A stretch of 64,000 nucleotides of DNA from Saprospiraceae bacterium (GTDB taxonomy: Bacteria > Bacteroidota > Bacteroidia > Chitinophagales > Saprospiraceae): positions 806,001 to 870,000 of the forward strand of contig JAWKLJ010000001.1 in NCBI GenBank assembly GCA_041392805.1. Direction: 5' to 3'. A program made the translations under genes and the position numbers. How positions within the stretch are numbered: position 1 is the first letter of the stretch; each line of letters opens with the position of its first letter. Shown in pieces: positions 26,227 to 35,178 of the stretch. The notes under the pieces are model-generated. The model ran no database searches. It saw only the letters and a list, made by a program, of their open reading frames with translations, and had not been told where the DNA came from.

Positions 26227-29200
26227 ATGAAAAAACATCTATTCACACTTGTGCTGGCACTCTTTATGGTGTCCTTTTCAATAGCACAGCAGTCCATCTC
26301 GGGCAAGGTCTCCGACAGCAGCGGAGAACCATTAGTTGGAGCAAGTATTCTAGTTAAAGGCACCACTTCCGGTGCTGTTACGGATTTTGAGGGGAACTAT
26401 TCCCTGGAGGCTCCGGCCAGCGCAACCACCTTGGTTTTCAGTTATACTGGTTACGAATCGCGTGAAATTGAGATTAATAACCAAAGCGTTATTGACCTCA
26501 CCATGACAGAAGGCGTTATGCTTTTCGAAGCGGTTGTAACGGCATTGGGCATTACCCGGGATAAAAAATCCCTAACTTATGCCGCACAGGAAGTAAAAAA
26601 TGAAGATTTGAATATCTCCAGAAGTGCCGGATTTGTGGATGCCTTAACCGGAAAAGTAGCCGGTGTGCAAATCGTTGGAGCACCCAGTTCCGGTTTTCGG
26701 GAAGGAAACATCCGTATCCGCGGGGTAGGCGGACTTTCCACCTCCAATCCACCATTGTATGTCTTGGACGGTACGCCAGTTGATGCTTCTGCCGTGAATA
26801 TGGATAACGTCGAATCCGTTTCTGTCCTTAAAGGCCCTGCAGCATCAGCACTTTATGGTCAACGTGCATCTAATGGTGTAGTGGTAGTAACCAGCAAAAA
26901 AGGGAAAAAAGGCCCAGGTATCGGTCTGGAATTTAATTCTTCCAGCACTTTCGATAATGTTTCCTTGCTACCTGAATACCAGAATGAGTACGCTGGAGGT
27001 TATGATCAGGATTTCCAGAAATTCACTTACAACCCAGCCATTCACCCTTCAGATTGGGCGAAATTTAATGGCCAAAACATGTTAAATTACCAGGCGGATG
27101 AAAGTTGGGGGCCAAAAATGGATGGCCGACTTTACCGTCCTTACTACAGCTGGTATGAAGGCCCTGATTTTGGCGTTGAAATCCCCTTGAATCCTCAACC
27201 GGATAACGTCAAAAATTTCTTTCAGACCGGTAAAGTATACAACAACAACATCGCTTTTTCCGGAGGAGGAGATAACTATTCTTTCCGAGTGAACTACAAC
27301 AACATCACCAAAGAACTGGTGATCCCGAATACCCGCCAGGCCAAAAACATCGTTTCCATGATCGGAACTTTTGATTTGTCCAAATTTATCTCTGTCGGCG
27401 CTAATATCAACTATAAAAAGACCGATCAATATGGCAATATCAGGGAAGGTTACGGTGCAGGATTATCCGGCAGTTTCAACCAATGGTTCCACCGCCAACT
27501 TGATGTTGACAGACTTCGACAGTACAAAAACCCAGACGGCACCTTCAATTCCTGGAATATCGGTAGCCCAGAAAATACGCAACCTTTGTACTGGGATAAT
27601 CCTTACTATGATGTATATGAAAATGTACCTCACTCTTATGAAGATCGGGTCTATGGTGACTTTTCCATCACTTTAAATTTGGCTAAAAACCTAAAATTAC
27701 AAGGTTTTGTACGTAGTGACGTACTTAATGCAAACGGCGATAATAGGTTTACCGAAGGAGGCTTGGGTACGCCATCTTATAGTTATTACAAAAACTCCCA
27801 AACGGAACTCAACTATGAGGCATTGGCCTCTTATAACAACCGTTCCGGTAAGTTCTCTTATGATTTCAACTTAGGAGCTAACATTAGAAAAGATAATGAC
27901 GGGTTCTCCTCTGCTTCTACCGTTGGTGGATTAGCCATCCCTGGCTATTACAACATTGCTTCCTCCGTTGACCGGCCCAATGTTTCCGAATCTTCCTTCC
28001 AGAAGGAAGTACGAAGTGTCTATGGCCGTGGGTCTTTAGGTTTTAACGATTTTGCCTACCTTGATTTCTCTATCAGGAATGACTGGTCGTCGGCACTTCC
28101 GACTGGCGAAAATTCATACCTATACCCGATGATCGGAGGAACATTGGTTTTCTCTGAATTATTGCCAACCAATAACATCCTTTCTTTTGGAAAGATTCGT
28201 TATAGTTATGCACAGGTCGGTAGTGATATTGGACCTCACCAGATCAATCCTATTTACTCTTCTGGTGCATTTTATGGATCTAATGCTACTTTGTCTGTTC
28301 CAAATACCTTGCGAAATGAGAATCTTAAGCCTCAGTTGACTTCTACGCACGAAGCAGGGATTGAAATGAAGTTCTTAAAAAACAGAGTGGGCTTAGATGT
28401 AACCTACTATACAGATGTTAATGAAAACCAGATCTTATCCTTGACCATTCCTGCCACCAGTGGTTATTCAGTGGCAATTATCAATGCCGGTAGAATCACC
28501 CGGGAGGGCGTAGAGGTTCAGTTAAACCTCGTACCCGTACAAACCCGTGATTTCAACTGGGATCTTACTTTCAACTGGGCCACCAATACCTCTCAGGTAG
28601 ATGAACTCGCAGATGGGCTGGATAACCGACAATTAGGTACTTCTCCATTTGGTCCAACTCTTAACGCCAAAGTAGGCGAACAATGGGGTGTCCTGATTGG
28701 AAGAGCCTTCAGACGCGATGACAATGGCAACCGCTTAGTAGGTTCAAATGGCCGATACCTGTTTGATAATAATGTGGACTTAGGTAGCATTCTGCCTGAT
28801 TTCACAGGAGGTATGATCAACACTATTAACTATAAAGGCATTCAATTAAGAGCTGCATTGGATTACCAACAGGGAGGTAAGTTCTATTCTACTTCCGCTA
28901 TGTTCAATGCTTACTCTGGACTTGGTGCTGAAACGGTTGGCCTTAATGACAAAGGCACTCCAAAGCGCGATCCAGTTAGTGCAGGTGGAGGGGTAAGAGC
29001 TGAGGGCGTAACAGCTGATGGTCAAGCCAATAGTGTTTACCTTGAGGCCGATGCCTATTATAAATCATTGTTCCGTCTTTCTGAAAACTGGATCTTTGAT
29101 GCCACCTATTTGAAAATACGTGAGGTGAGCATCGGCTATAATTTTAATCCTAAAAAATTGGGACTTGGATTTGCTACTAAATTGAATGTTGCCTTGGTAG

Positions 29201-29340
29201 GAAGAAACCTTGCTTACTTTGGAAAAGATACCAAAAAGATTGGTTTTGACCCTTCTGAAGCAGAAAGCAATGGTTGGTTTGAAGGTGGACAATTACCACA
29301 AACGCGAGCCTTTGGATTCAACATTTCGCTAGGTTTCTAA
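26227..29340 (+). CDS. SusC/RagA-type TonB-dependent outer-membrane transporter
   Basis: 1037 aa. A signal peptide (KKHLFTLVLALFMVSFSIAQ) leads into a CarboxypepD_reg-like domain (residues about 22-100: ISGKVSDSSGEPLVGASILVKG, FSYTGYESREIEI). The TonB plug follows (GFVDALTGKVAGVQIV, PPLYVLDGTPVD, VESVSVLKGPAASALYG, NGVVVVTSKKG). The rest is a 22-strand beta barrel ending in an aromatic residue (FGFNISLGF). With its SusD partner 26 bp downstream it imports glycans or peptides across the outer membrane. No glycoside hydrolase, SusE/F or hybrid sensor is adjacent, so the substrate is unknown. The leader RNA may regulate it. Confidence 0.97.
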   Translation: MKKHLFTLVLALFMVSFSIAQQSISGKVSDSSGEPLVGASILVKGTTSGAVTDFEGNYSLEAPASATTLVFSYTGYESREIEINNQSVIDLTMTEGVMLFEAVVTALGITRDKKSLTYAAQEVKNEDLNISRSAGFVDALTGKVAGVQIVGAPSSGFREGNIRIRGVGGLSTSNPPLYVLDGTPVDASAVNMDNVESVSVLKGPAASALYGQRASNGVVVVTSKKGKKGPGIGLEFNSSSTFDNVSLLPEYQNEYAGGYDQDFQKFTYNPAIHPSDWAKFNGQNMLNYQADESWGPKMDGRLYRPYYSWYEGPDFGVEIPLNPQPDNVKNFFQTGKVYNNNIAFSGGGDNYSFRVNYNNITKELVIPNTRQAKNIVSMIGTFDLSKFISVGANINYKKTDQYGNIREGYGAGLSGSFNQWFHRQLDVDRLRQYKNPDGTFNSWNIGSPENTQPLYWDNPYYDVYENVPHSYEDRVYGDFSITLNLAKNLKLQGFVRSDVLNANGDNRFTEGGLGTPSYSYYKNSQTELNYEALASYNNRSGKFSYDFNLGANIRKDNDGFSSASTVGGLAIPGYYNIASSVDRPNVSESSFQKEVRSVYGRGSLGFNDFAYLDFSIRNDWSSALPTGENSYLYPMIGGTLVFSELLPTNNILSFGKIRYSYAQVGSDIGPHQINPIYSSGAFYGSNATLSVPNTLRNENLKPQLTSTHEAGIEMKFLKNRVGLDVTYYTDVNENQILSLTIPATSGYSVAIINAGRITREGVEVQLNLVPVQTRDFNWDLTFNWATNTSQVDELADGLDNRQLGTSPFGPTLNAKVGEQWGVLIGRAFRRDDNGNRLVGSNGRYLFDNNVDLGSILPDFTGGMINTINYKGIQLRAALDYQQGGKFYSTSAMFNAYSGLGAETVGLNDKGTPKRDPVSAGGGVRAEGVTADGQANSVYLEADAYYKSLFRLSENWIFDATYLKIREVSIGYNFNPKKLGLGFATKLNVALVGRNLAYFGKDTKKIGFDPSEAESNGWFEGGQLPQTRAFGFNISLGF

Positions 29341-29366
29341 TTTATTAATGCAAAAGAATTTTCACC

Positions 29367-30809
29367 ATGAAAAATATAAGATATTATTCACTCATTGCTG
29401 TCATGCTCATGGCTGGGGCATGCGCAGATTTCGGAGATATTAACATTGATCCTAATAACCCTTCTAATGTTAGCACAAGTGCTTTGTTAACTTCTGCCTT
29501 GCGGAGCATACCCAGTGTCGTGTCGAATACACAGCCTGGGGAATACGTTCAGCTCTATTCACAAAAGCAGTATACCAGTAGTTCGAACTATCAGACCATC
29601 AATTTTAGTTATGATGGATTCTATTCTGGACCATTGACTGACCTACAGGAAATTATCCGACTAAACAATGACCCTGCGTTGGCTCCCAATCAAATCAAAA
29701 ATGGTGCTAACAAGGATCAAATTGCTGTAGCTCAAATCCTACAAAGCTACTATTTCCTGTATATTACCGATAGCTGGGGCCCCATCCCCTATTCTGAGGC
29801 TTTAAAGGGTAAAGAAAATTTCAAACCCGCTTTTGACGACCAGCAAGTCGTTTATAATGGGTTATTCCAAACCTTAACCGAAGCTTCCAATACCCTAAAT
29901 GGTGCTTCTGGATCGGTTTCTGGTGACGTTTTGTTTGGCGGCGACCTCAATCAATGGCGATTATTTGCCAATTCTCTTAGAATGGTCATGGCTTTGCGGC
30001 TTTCGGATGCTGATGCCACAAAAGGTAAAAGTGAATTCGCTGCCGCAATGAGTGCTGGTGTGTTGACCAGTAATGCACAAAATGTGATATTCACACACCT
30101 TTCAGATGAGAATAATGACAACTTCTGGGAAGATCGTTTTGAAACCCGCCGGGACTGGACTGTGGCCAAGCCTTTAGTGGATTATCTAAATGAGACCAGC
30201 GATCCCCGGGTGACAGTCTATGCAGATCCTGCGCTTAGTACTGGCACTTATGTAGGTATGCCTTACGGCCTTACCGAGGCTGAAGCAGGTAGCATCCCAA
30301 GTAACGATGTCTCCTTTTTCGGATCCTCTTTACGTCAGAAAACTTCCCCTACTTATGTTCTCACTTATTCCCAAATACTCTTCTGTATGTCAGAGGCTGC
30401 TCATTTGGGCTGGATAACTGGCGGTGCTGCTGCGGCCGAACAATTTTACCAAGATGCAATCAAAGCCTCCTGGGAGCAATGGGGCGTTTTTGACCAAGCT
30501 GCTTATGACACTTTTATTGCTCAAGATGCCATAAAATGGGTCGGAGGAGAGGAAATCAAACGCATCCACCTGCAAAAATGGGTTTCCCTTTTCACGAATG
30601 GTCAGGAAGCCTGGTCGGAGTGGAGAAGATCGGATTTTCCAGTTTTGACTCCTTCTCCTAATCCTATTAATCCAGTGTCTACCGGCATTCCGGTACGTAA
30701 TGGGTACCCTACAACAGAACCTACTTTGAATGGTGCTAACTACGATGCTGTTCTTGCAAAAATAGGTAAGGACAATATTGACGTTCGCGTTTGGTGGGAT
30801 ACTAAGTAG
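29367..30809 (+). CDS. SusD/RagB-family lipoprotein (SusD-like_2 type)
   Basis: 480 aa. Lipobox LMAGAC (Cys19) predicts an outer-membrane surface lipoprotein. DFGDINIDPNNPSNV after the cysteine is the signature of the SusD-like_2 group. The helical core carries TPR-like pairs (IAVAQILQSYYFLYITDSWGPIPYSEAL, LQKWVSLFTNGQEAWSEWRRSDFP). It forms the lid on the SusC barrel at 26227 and captures ligand. The 26-bp spacing indicates one transcript. A strong bidirectional terminator follows directly. The ligand cannot be predicted from sequence. Confidence 0.96.
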   Translation: MKNIRYYSLIAVMLMAGACADFGDINIDPNNPSNVSTSALLTSALRSIPSVVSNTQPGEYVQLYSQKQYTSSSNYQTINFSYDGFYSGPLTDLQEIIRLNNDPALAPNQIKNGANKDQIAVAQILQSYYFLYITDSWGPIPYSEALKGKENFKPAFDDQQVVYNGLFQTLTEASNTLNGASGSVSGDVLFGGDLNQWRLFANSLRMVMALRLSDADATKGKSEFAAAMSAGVLTSNAQNVIFTHLSDENNDNFWEDRFETRRDWTVAKPLVDYLNETSDPRVTVYADPALSTGTYVGMPYGLTEAEAGSIPSNDVSFFGSSLRQKTSPTYVLTYSQILFCMSEAAHLGWITGGAAAAEQFYQDAIKASWEQWGVFDQAAYDTFIAQDAIKWVGGEEIKRIHLQKWVSLFTNGQEAWSEWRRSDFPVLTPSPNPINPVSTGIPVRNGYPTTEPTLNGANYDAVLAKIGKDNIDVRVWWDTK

Positions 30810-30834
30810 TTTGACGGAAATAAAAAGACGAGGC

Positions 30835-30908
30835 AGATGTCGGTGAAAAACACCGACATCTGTCGGTGTTTTTTCAGGCGAAGCAGCTGTCGGTGTTTTT
30901 CACCGACA
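30835..30908. terminator. Bidirectional terminator of repeated GTCGGTG/CACCGAC arms
   Basis: AGATGTCGGTG (30835-30845) pairs perfectly with CACCGACATCT (30851-30861). Alternatively CACCGAC (30851-30857) pairs with GTCGGTG (30862-30868), followed by six T's: a classic plus-strand intrinsic terminator for the SusC/SusD transcript. A third hairpin is TGTCGGTG-TTTTT-CACCGACA (30888-30908). Read on the minus strand, the first two arms also give CACCGAC-AGAT-GTCGGTG-TTTTT, which would stop readthrough from the facing gene at 31482. Confidence 0.8.
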
Positions 30909-30909
30909 T

Positions 30910-31481
30910 TTCTCCCGCTCGTGAACCTGTCACACCCTAGCCGCTGGTTTTCGAGCTCCAGCTCGTGAACCTGTCACTTCCATGACTGCCTGTAGCTCCA
31001 GCTATATCGCCGCGCTTCCAGTGGCAATCCCTGCCTGCCGAAGGCAGGAAAATTAAAATGAAAATCAAAATGGCAATTTCAATGCCTCCTGTGTCACCGC
31101 GCCGCCACACCTCCACAAAAAACCTCCAATACCTCTCAACCTCCACTACCTCCCCGTCCAAAAAAACCTCAAGCCACCCCTCCAATACCTCTTTCCCTCC
31201 AATAATTCCGCGTCCAAAAAAAAAACGCCGCTACGGGCTTTTTACACCTTTTCTACCGAGGGTCAATCCCGATGGGATTGGGTGGGCTGGGGGGATTTCA
31301 ATGGCAATTTCAATGGCAATGACAATTTCAATGGCAATGGCTGGGGCTTGGCCCACCCCTCCAATAAAGTCTCGACACATCTTATATGATCTTATATTCC
31401 TTATATGGTTCAAAGCTAGGCCCAAGCCACCCCTCCACTACCTCTTTCCCCCCAATATCTCCACGTCCCCCAAAAAAAACC
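30910..31481. repeat. Composite repeat region, convergent gap 3
   Basis: The rest of the gap between SusD and the facing GT4 gene. Modules on the minus strand: AGCTGGAGCT-core palindromes (30952-30965 CGAGCTCCAGCTCG; about 30992-31008), a short GCCTGCCGAAGGCAGG hairpin (31031-31046), a variant CGACACAG anchor near 31089, GGAGG-type blocks (31105-31220, 31425-31490), and the 8207-8395 block in inverted orientation (about 31205-31428). The last has a 36-bp (3 x 12) expansion of the ATTGAAATTGCC unit. Long frames here duplicate those of the 8-kb copy; no convincing gene. Confidence 0.85.
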
Positions 31482-32630
31482 TCAAGCCACCCCCCACCTA
31501 TCCTTTAACATCCTTCCAAACAACCCCTCGTAAGCATCCAATATTTTTTCCCAATGGTATTTATGTTGAATTTTTTCTGCATTTGCTACTATCCATTGAA
31601 AAGGGAAAGCGATTTGTTCCCAATTGCTTAAGTGGGCTGAAATAGCTTTATCTCCCTCAAAATAAAGTGCTTCAGTGCCCAGCACAGCTCGGTTAAAGGG
31701 GTTGTCATGGGCGCAAATGGGTACCTGACAAGCCATGGCCTCTAATAAGGAAGGATTCGTTCCCCCAACGGAGTGGCCATGAAAGTACAAACCGGCATGA
31801 AACCGAAGGCTATCCAACATGGCTTGATCGTAAATACTACCAATGAAAACAACCCTTGAGGAAGCGTAGCGCTTTTGTAAATATTGCCCATACCGATGCC
31901 TAAGCTCTCCGACCAGCACCAAAGGAAAGGGATGCTGAGAAGCCAGGTATCCCTGGATGATGGGTTCCAGGTTGTTTTCCGGAACAAACCGGGCGATGGC
32001 TAGAAAGTATTGCTTCGCTACTAATCCCCAAGGTGCTAAATCTTGTACGTTAGGACTTATTCCCAGGTGCGCACCGTATGGAATAAAAGCCGCATCTTGT
32101 TGGTAGTGGTCTTTTAAGTAGGTTTGAATGACTTCGGAATCAGCAACCAAAGCATCGGCCTTTTGTGCTGCCCAGGCTTCCATTTTATACAAAAACCGTT
32201 GAACCAAAGGCGAATATTTACTTCGCTTCCATTCTAATCCATCCATATGCATGACCTGTAGCATATTTTTGGGCCAAAGTCGATGCCAAATGGCACTGCT
32301 AGTATAGCCCAACTGTAACAAAACATCAAAAGGTCGCTTTCTGGCATCCCTCAAGCAATGGAAATCATACACAAATTGTCCAAAAGCCCCGAACTTATCC
32401 TCTGGATCATAACAATGGATCAATTTCACCCCCTCCCATTCGTCCTCCTTATAAGGGTGCAACGACGAGTTATACACCCATACTTCACAGCCTCTCGCCA
32501 CTAGTCCTTTTGAAAGGTATTGGGCAAATTGCTCATAGCCGCCATAGTGATTGGGAATACCTCGACATCCCAGAATACCCAACTTTATCTTTTTTTTTGA
32601 TCCCAAAATAGCGCGTGATTTAAGTACCAA
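31482..32630 (-). CDS. GT4-type glycosyltransferase with DUF1972 N-terminus
   Basis: 382 aa starting at a TTG (32630) that overlaps the end of the VTT gene by 11 bp; another TTG lies 8 codons further in. IKLGILGCRGIPNHYGGYEQFA is the hallmark of the DUF1972 glycosyltransferase N-terminal domain. MHMDGLEWKR and ADALVADSEVI follow. The C-terminal domain has GSIYDQAMLDSLRFHAGLYFHGHSVGGTNPSLLEAMACQVPICAHDNPFN, with the nucleotide-sugar-binding Glu of the EX7E-like motif. Enzymes of this family often transfer rhamnose or similar deoxysugars in O-antigen or exopolysaccharide assembly. The donor is not established. The stop lies inside the edge of a repeat region. Confidence 0.9.
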   Translation of the reverse strand: MVLKSRAILGSKKKIKLGILGCRGIPNHYGGYEQFAQYLSKGLVARGCEVWVYNSSLHPYKEDEWEGVKLIHCYDPEDKFGAFGQFVYDFHCLRDARKRPFDVLLQLGYTSSAIWHRLWPKNMLQVMHMDGLEWKRSKYSPLVQRFLYKMEAWAAQKADALVADSEVIQTYLKDHYQQDAAFIPYGAHLGISPNVQDLAPWGLVAKQYFLAIARFVPENNLEPIIQGYLASQHPFPLVLVGELRHRYGQYLQKRYASSRVVFIGSIYDQAMLDSLRFHAGLYFHGHSVGGTNPSLLEAMACQVPICAHDNPFNRAVLGTEALYFEGDKAISAHLSNWEQIAFPFQWIVANAEKIQHKYHWEKILDAYEGLFGRMLKDRWGVA

Positions 32631-33279
32631 TTAAGTTTTTCAAAAAATAGCGCGCCATCAACCAAAGCACAGGTGGCAAACCAGCACTAATCACCATCGC
32701 CCAATATGGATGTTCAAGTCCGGCATAACCAATATAAGCAAAGGTAAATCCAAGTGGAATGCTGCCACATAGCAACCCGATGATGAATGGACGTGATTTC
32801 ATTTGATTCAGGCCAGCCATGCAGGCGATCACTTCGGGGAGGACAGGCAACCAGCGGGAAATGGCTACGATCCAGCCACCGTTTTTGTTATAAACTTGTT
32901 CGCCCTTCTCCAATCCCTTTTCTCCTAAAATCCACAATGCCGCCTTTTTACCCATCATCCGACATAATCCATAGGCCAATATGCCTGAGAGAAAACCACC
33001 TAATACGGCCAAAAGGCCGCCCCAAATGGGGCCGTAAAGATACCCTAATGCGGACATAATAATCGTCCCTGGCAAGGGTAAGAACAAGTCAGCTATAAGC
33101 AGGAGTAAACCAGCCAGCCAAGCCCAGTTTCCAAAGGCCTCTATCCGACTAACGGCCCCCTCCTCACTAAACATGCCCATAAACCAGTCTCCCCAAATGA
33201 GAAAAGGAATTATGACTATCGTTGCCAAAAACACATAAACCATCCAGGTTCGCATAATAAAGCGGTTAATTGGTTGCAT
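32620..33279 (-). CDS. VTT-domain (DedA/TVP38-like) membrane protein
   Basis: 219 aa with about five helices. LLLLIADLFLPLPGTIIMSALGYLYGPIWGGLLAVLGGFLSGILAYGLCR matches the VTT (SNARE-associated Golgi) domain, with the Pro-Gly re-entrant loop and the G..GG spacing of the family; SRWLPVLPEVIACMAGL is the second conserved loop. Members translocate or flip lipids, including undecaprenyl phosphate in the DedA group, which would recycle the glycan carrier used by the neighbouring genes. It overlaps the downstream GT4 gene by 11 bp. The exact lipid is unknown. Confidence 0.88.
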   Translation of the reverse strand: MQPINRFIMRTWMVYVFLATIVIIPFLIWGDWFMGMFSEEGAVSRIEAFGNWAWLAGLLLLIADLFLPLPGTIIMSALGYLYGPIWGGLLAVLGGFLSGILAYGLCRMMGKKAALWILGEKGLEKGEQVYNKNGGWIVAISRWLPVLPEVIACMAGLNQMKSRPFIIGLLCGSIPLGFTFAYIGYAGLEHPYWAMVISAGLPPVLWLMARYFLKNLIGT

Positions 33280-33548
33280 AATAGGCCAAATTATTGAAAT
33301 ATTGCCTTATGAAATGGTGAAATAATAAATTTACATTCTTTGACTTGTTCTTTTGCCATCATGCTGCGTTATAAAGCCTCGTCAATGCCCCGCATTGCCT
33401 ACGTTTTTTGCCTGGCCTGATGACAAAATATCTTCGCCAAAAAACACAATTTATTAATTCACCATTCCTATATTTCTCTGGTTCTGACATTTTTTGTGGG
33501 TAAACAACTTGCACAGAACCGTATAGCGAACATTAAAGTAATAGCACG

Positions 33549-33992
33549 ATGCCAAAACCACAAGCTGAGAAAGTAGACCTTGACCGTCTACCTGAACTAG
33601 CCGCCGAAGTGATCAAAAGAGCCAAATTCCCGATGCTGGCAACCATCGATGCCGACCAGCCCAGAGTCAGACCCGTCTCCCCTGTTCGCGTTGAGGGTTT
33701 TACCATTTATATTGCCAACTTGGCCTCCTACCAGAAAACAGCGCAAATAGCCATCAACCCCAAAGTTGAACTCTGCTACCTCGACCCAGATCACAATCAG
33801 GTCAGGATCACAGGCGTGGCTGAGGTGCTCCAGGATCGGGCATTGCTGGCAGATATCTGGCAAAAAAACAGACTCTTGGAGCATTACCTAGGTTCTATTG
33901 ACAATCCGCAACTGGTGGTCTACAAGGTTGTGCCGAATCGGGTCACCTATATGCAAGAGTGGGCGCTGACCTATTTTGAGGTGCCGTTTTAG
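33549..33992 (+). CDS. Pyridoxamine 5'-phosphate oxidase-fold protein
   Basis: 147 aa. LPELAAEVIKRAKFPMLATIDADQPRVRPVSP is the N-terminal strand and flavin-binding region of the PPOX split-barrel family. FTIYIANLASYQKTAQIAINPKVELCYLD and VRITGVAEVLQDR follow in the family order. It is a small cytoplasmic FMN- or F420-type binding protein, possibly a general stress protein 26-like enzyme. It stands alone upstream of a T9SS cargo gene. Function beyond flavin binding is not predicted. Confidence 0.88.
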   Translation: MPKPQAEKVDLDRLPELAAEVIKRAKFPMLATIDADQPRVRPVSPVRVEGFTIYIANLASYQKTAQIAINPKVELCYLDPDHNQVRITGVAEVLQDRALLADIWQKNRLLEHYLGSIDNPQLVVYKVVPNRVTYMQEWALTYFEVPF

Positions 33993-34048
33993 GATAAGGA
34001 AGCATTAGCCACCTATCCACCTTCTTCTTTATTAAAATTCCCAAAACC

Positions 34049-35116
34049 ATGTATAAAAGATTTCAACCCAAGCGATTTATTTTTGGCATTTTCGGGATGT
34101 TCCTATTTGGTGGAGCGTCCTTCGCGCAATGCGATTTTAACGTCAATGTGACACTGGCACCCGTCGTAGATGGCAACCTCTACTGTCCAAATGATACCAT
34201 TACTTTTTCTACCACGGAAGTATTTGATACCTATCAATGGTACTTCAACTTTTCCAACGCTAACCAAGGGGGAACTGCCATTAATGGTGCTACCCAGCAA
34301 ACATTGAAAATTGTAGGTGAGGAATATGGTTTTGCCTATTTCTATGTGAGGGCGAGTAAGAGCAATTGCACCGAGGCTTCTCCGCCGGTTCCCATGGATA
34401 CCTGGTTTTTCCTTTCACCCAACGTTATTTCTTATCCCGAGACCCAATATTGTCGAGGTGATTCCAGTATGATTGCCATCAGCCCTGGTGATTGGACCAA
34501 CATTCAATGGATCTGGGATGGCGAGGCCCTCCAGGGAGGTACTGATTCTATTTTGTGGGTAAAAGAAACGGGAAATTATGTGGTCTTTGCCTCTCCTAAG
34601 CTTTGCCCTACCTTGAAACTCACTTCAGGGCTTGGTCCCTTTTTTAACTTCGAAGGCCCGGCGGTGCCAGTCATTAGTCTACAAGGCAATACCTTAGTTG
34701 CTAGTTCCGGGCCAAACTATCAATGGTTTCAGAATGGGATGACTATTGATGGGGCTACGGAGTCCACCTTCCAACCCACCGAAACGGCAGTATATACAGT
34801 GCAGGTTTCTGATAATAGTGGATGTACGCCTATCTCAGCGCCCTATTCCTATATGGTATCCACTACGAGCGATCTAGTTGCTGCAGCGGTAATGTTGGCA
34901 CCCAACCCCGTGAAAGACCACTTATTTCTACGTAATTTGCCGGAGGGCTCCTCTATGCTGGAAATCCTGGATTCCAGCGGTAGCCTGATCCGCCGGCTAT
35001 CAATTAAGGGTACAAGAGAACAGCAAATTGACCTTTCGGGATTAGCAAGTGGCCTGTATTACGGTCGATTTGATCTGGAAGGAAAGCAATACTATCGAAA
35101 ATTTGTAAAGGAATAG
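34049..35116 (+). CDS. Secreted protein with T9SS type A sorting domain
   Basis: 355 aa. Signal peptide (FIFGIFGMFLFGGASFAQ). Three Ig/PKD-like beta modules are visible: the first with YQWYFNFSNANQGGTAINGATQQTL, the second with IQWIWDGEALQGGTDS, the third with YQWFQNGMTIDGATESTF, each carrying the W-x-x-(D/N)-G pattern and ending in a Y-tyrosine corner. The C-terminal 75 residues (LAPNPVKDHLFLRNLP, LEILDSSGSLIRRL, LSGLASGLYYGRF) are a type A sorting domain, so the protein is exported through the type IX secretion system and anchored or released at the surface. Its role is probably adhesion or scaffold; no enzymatic motif is seen. Confidence 0.93.
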   Translation: MYKRFQPKRFIFGIFGMFLFGGASFAQCDFNVNVTLAPVVDGNLYCPNDTITFSTTEVFDTYQWYFNFSNANQGGTAINGATQQTLKIVGEEYGFAYFYVRASKSNCTEASPPVPMDTWFFLSPNVISYPETQYCRGDSSMIAISPGDWTNIQWIWDGEALQGGTDSILWVKETGNYVVFASPKLCPTLKLTSGLGPFFNFEGPAVPVISLQGNTLVASSGPNYQWFQNGMTIDGATESTFQPTETAVYTVQVSDNSGCTPISAPYSYMVSTTSDLVAAAVMLAPNPVKDHLFLRNLPEGSSMLEILDSSGSLIRRLSIKGTREQQIDLSGLASGLYYGRFDLEGKQYYRKFVKE

Positions 35117-35178
35117 TCTTCCTATCAAATGGAGCACCATGAATCCTCCTGAAGAAAAGCAGAAAAAAGCGATAAGCT

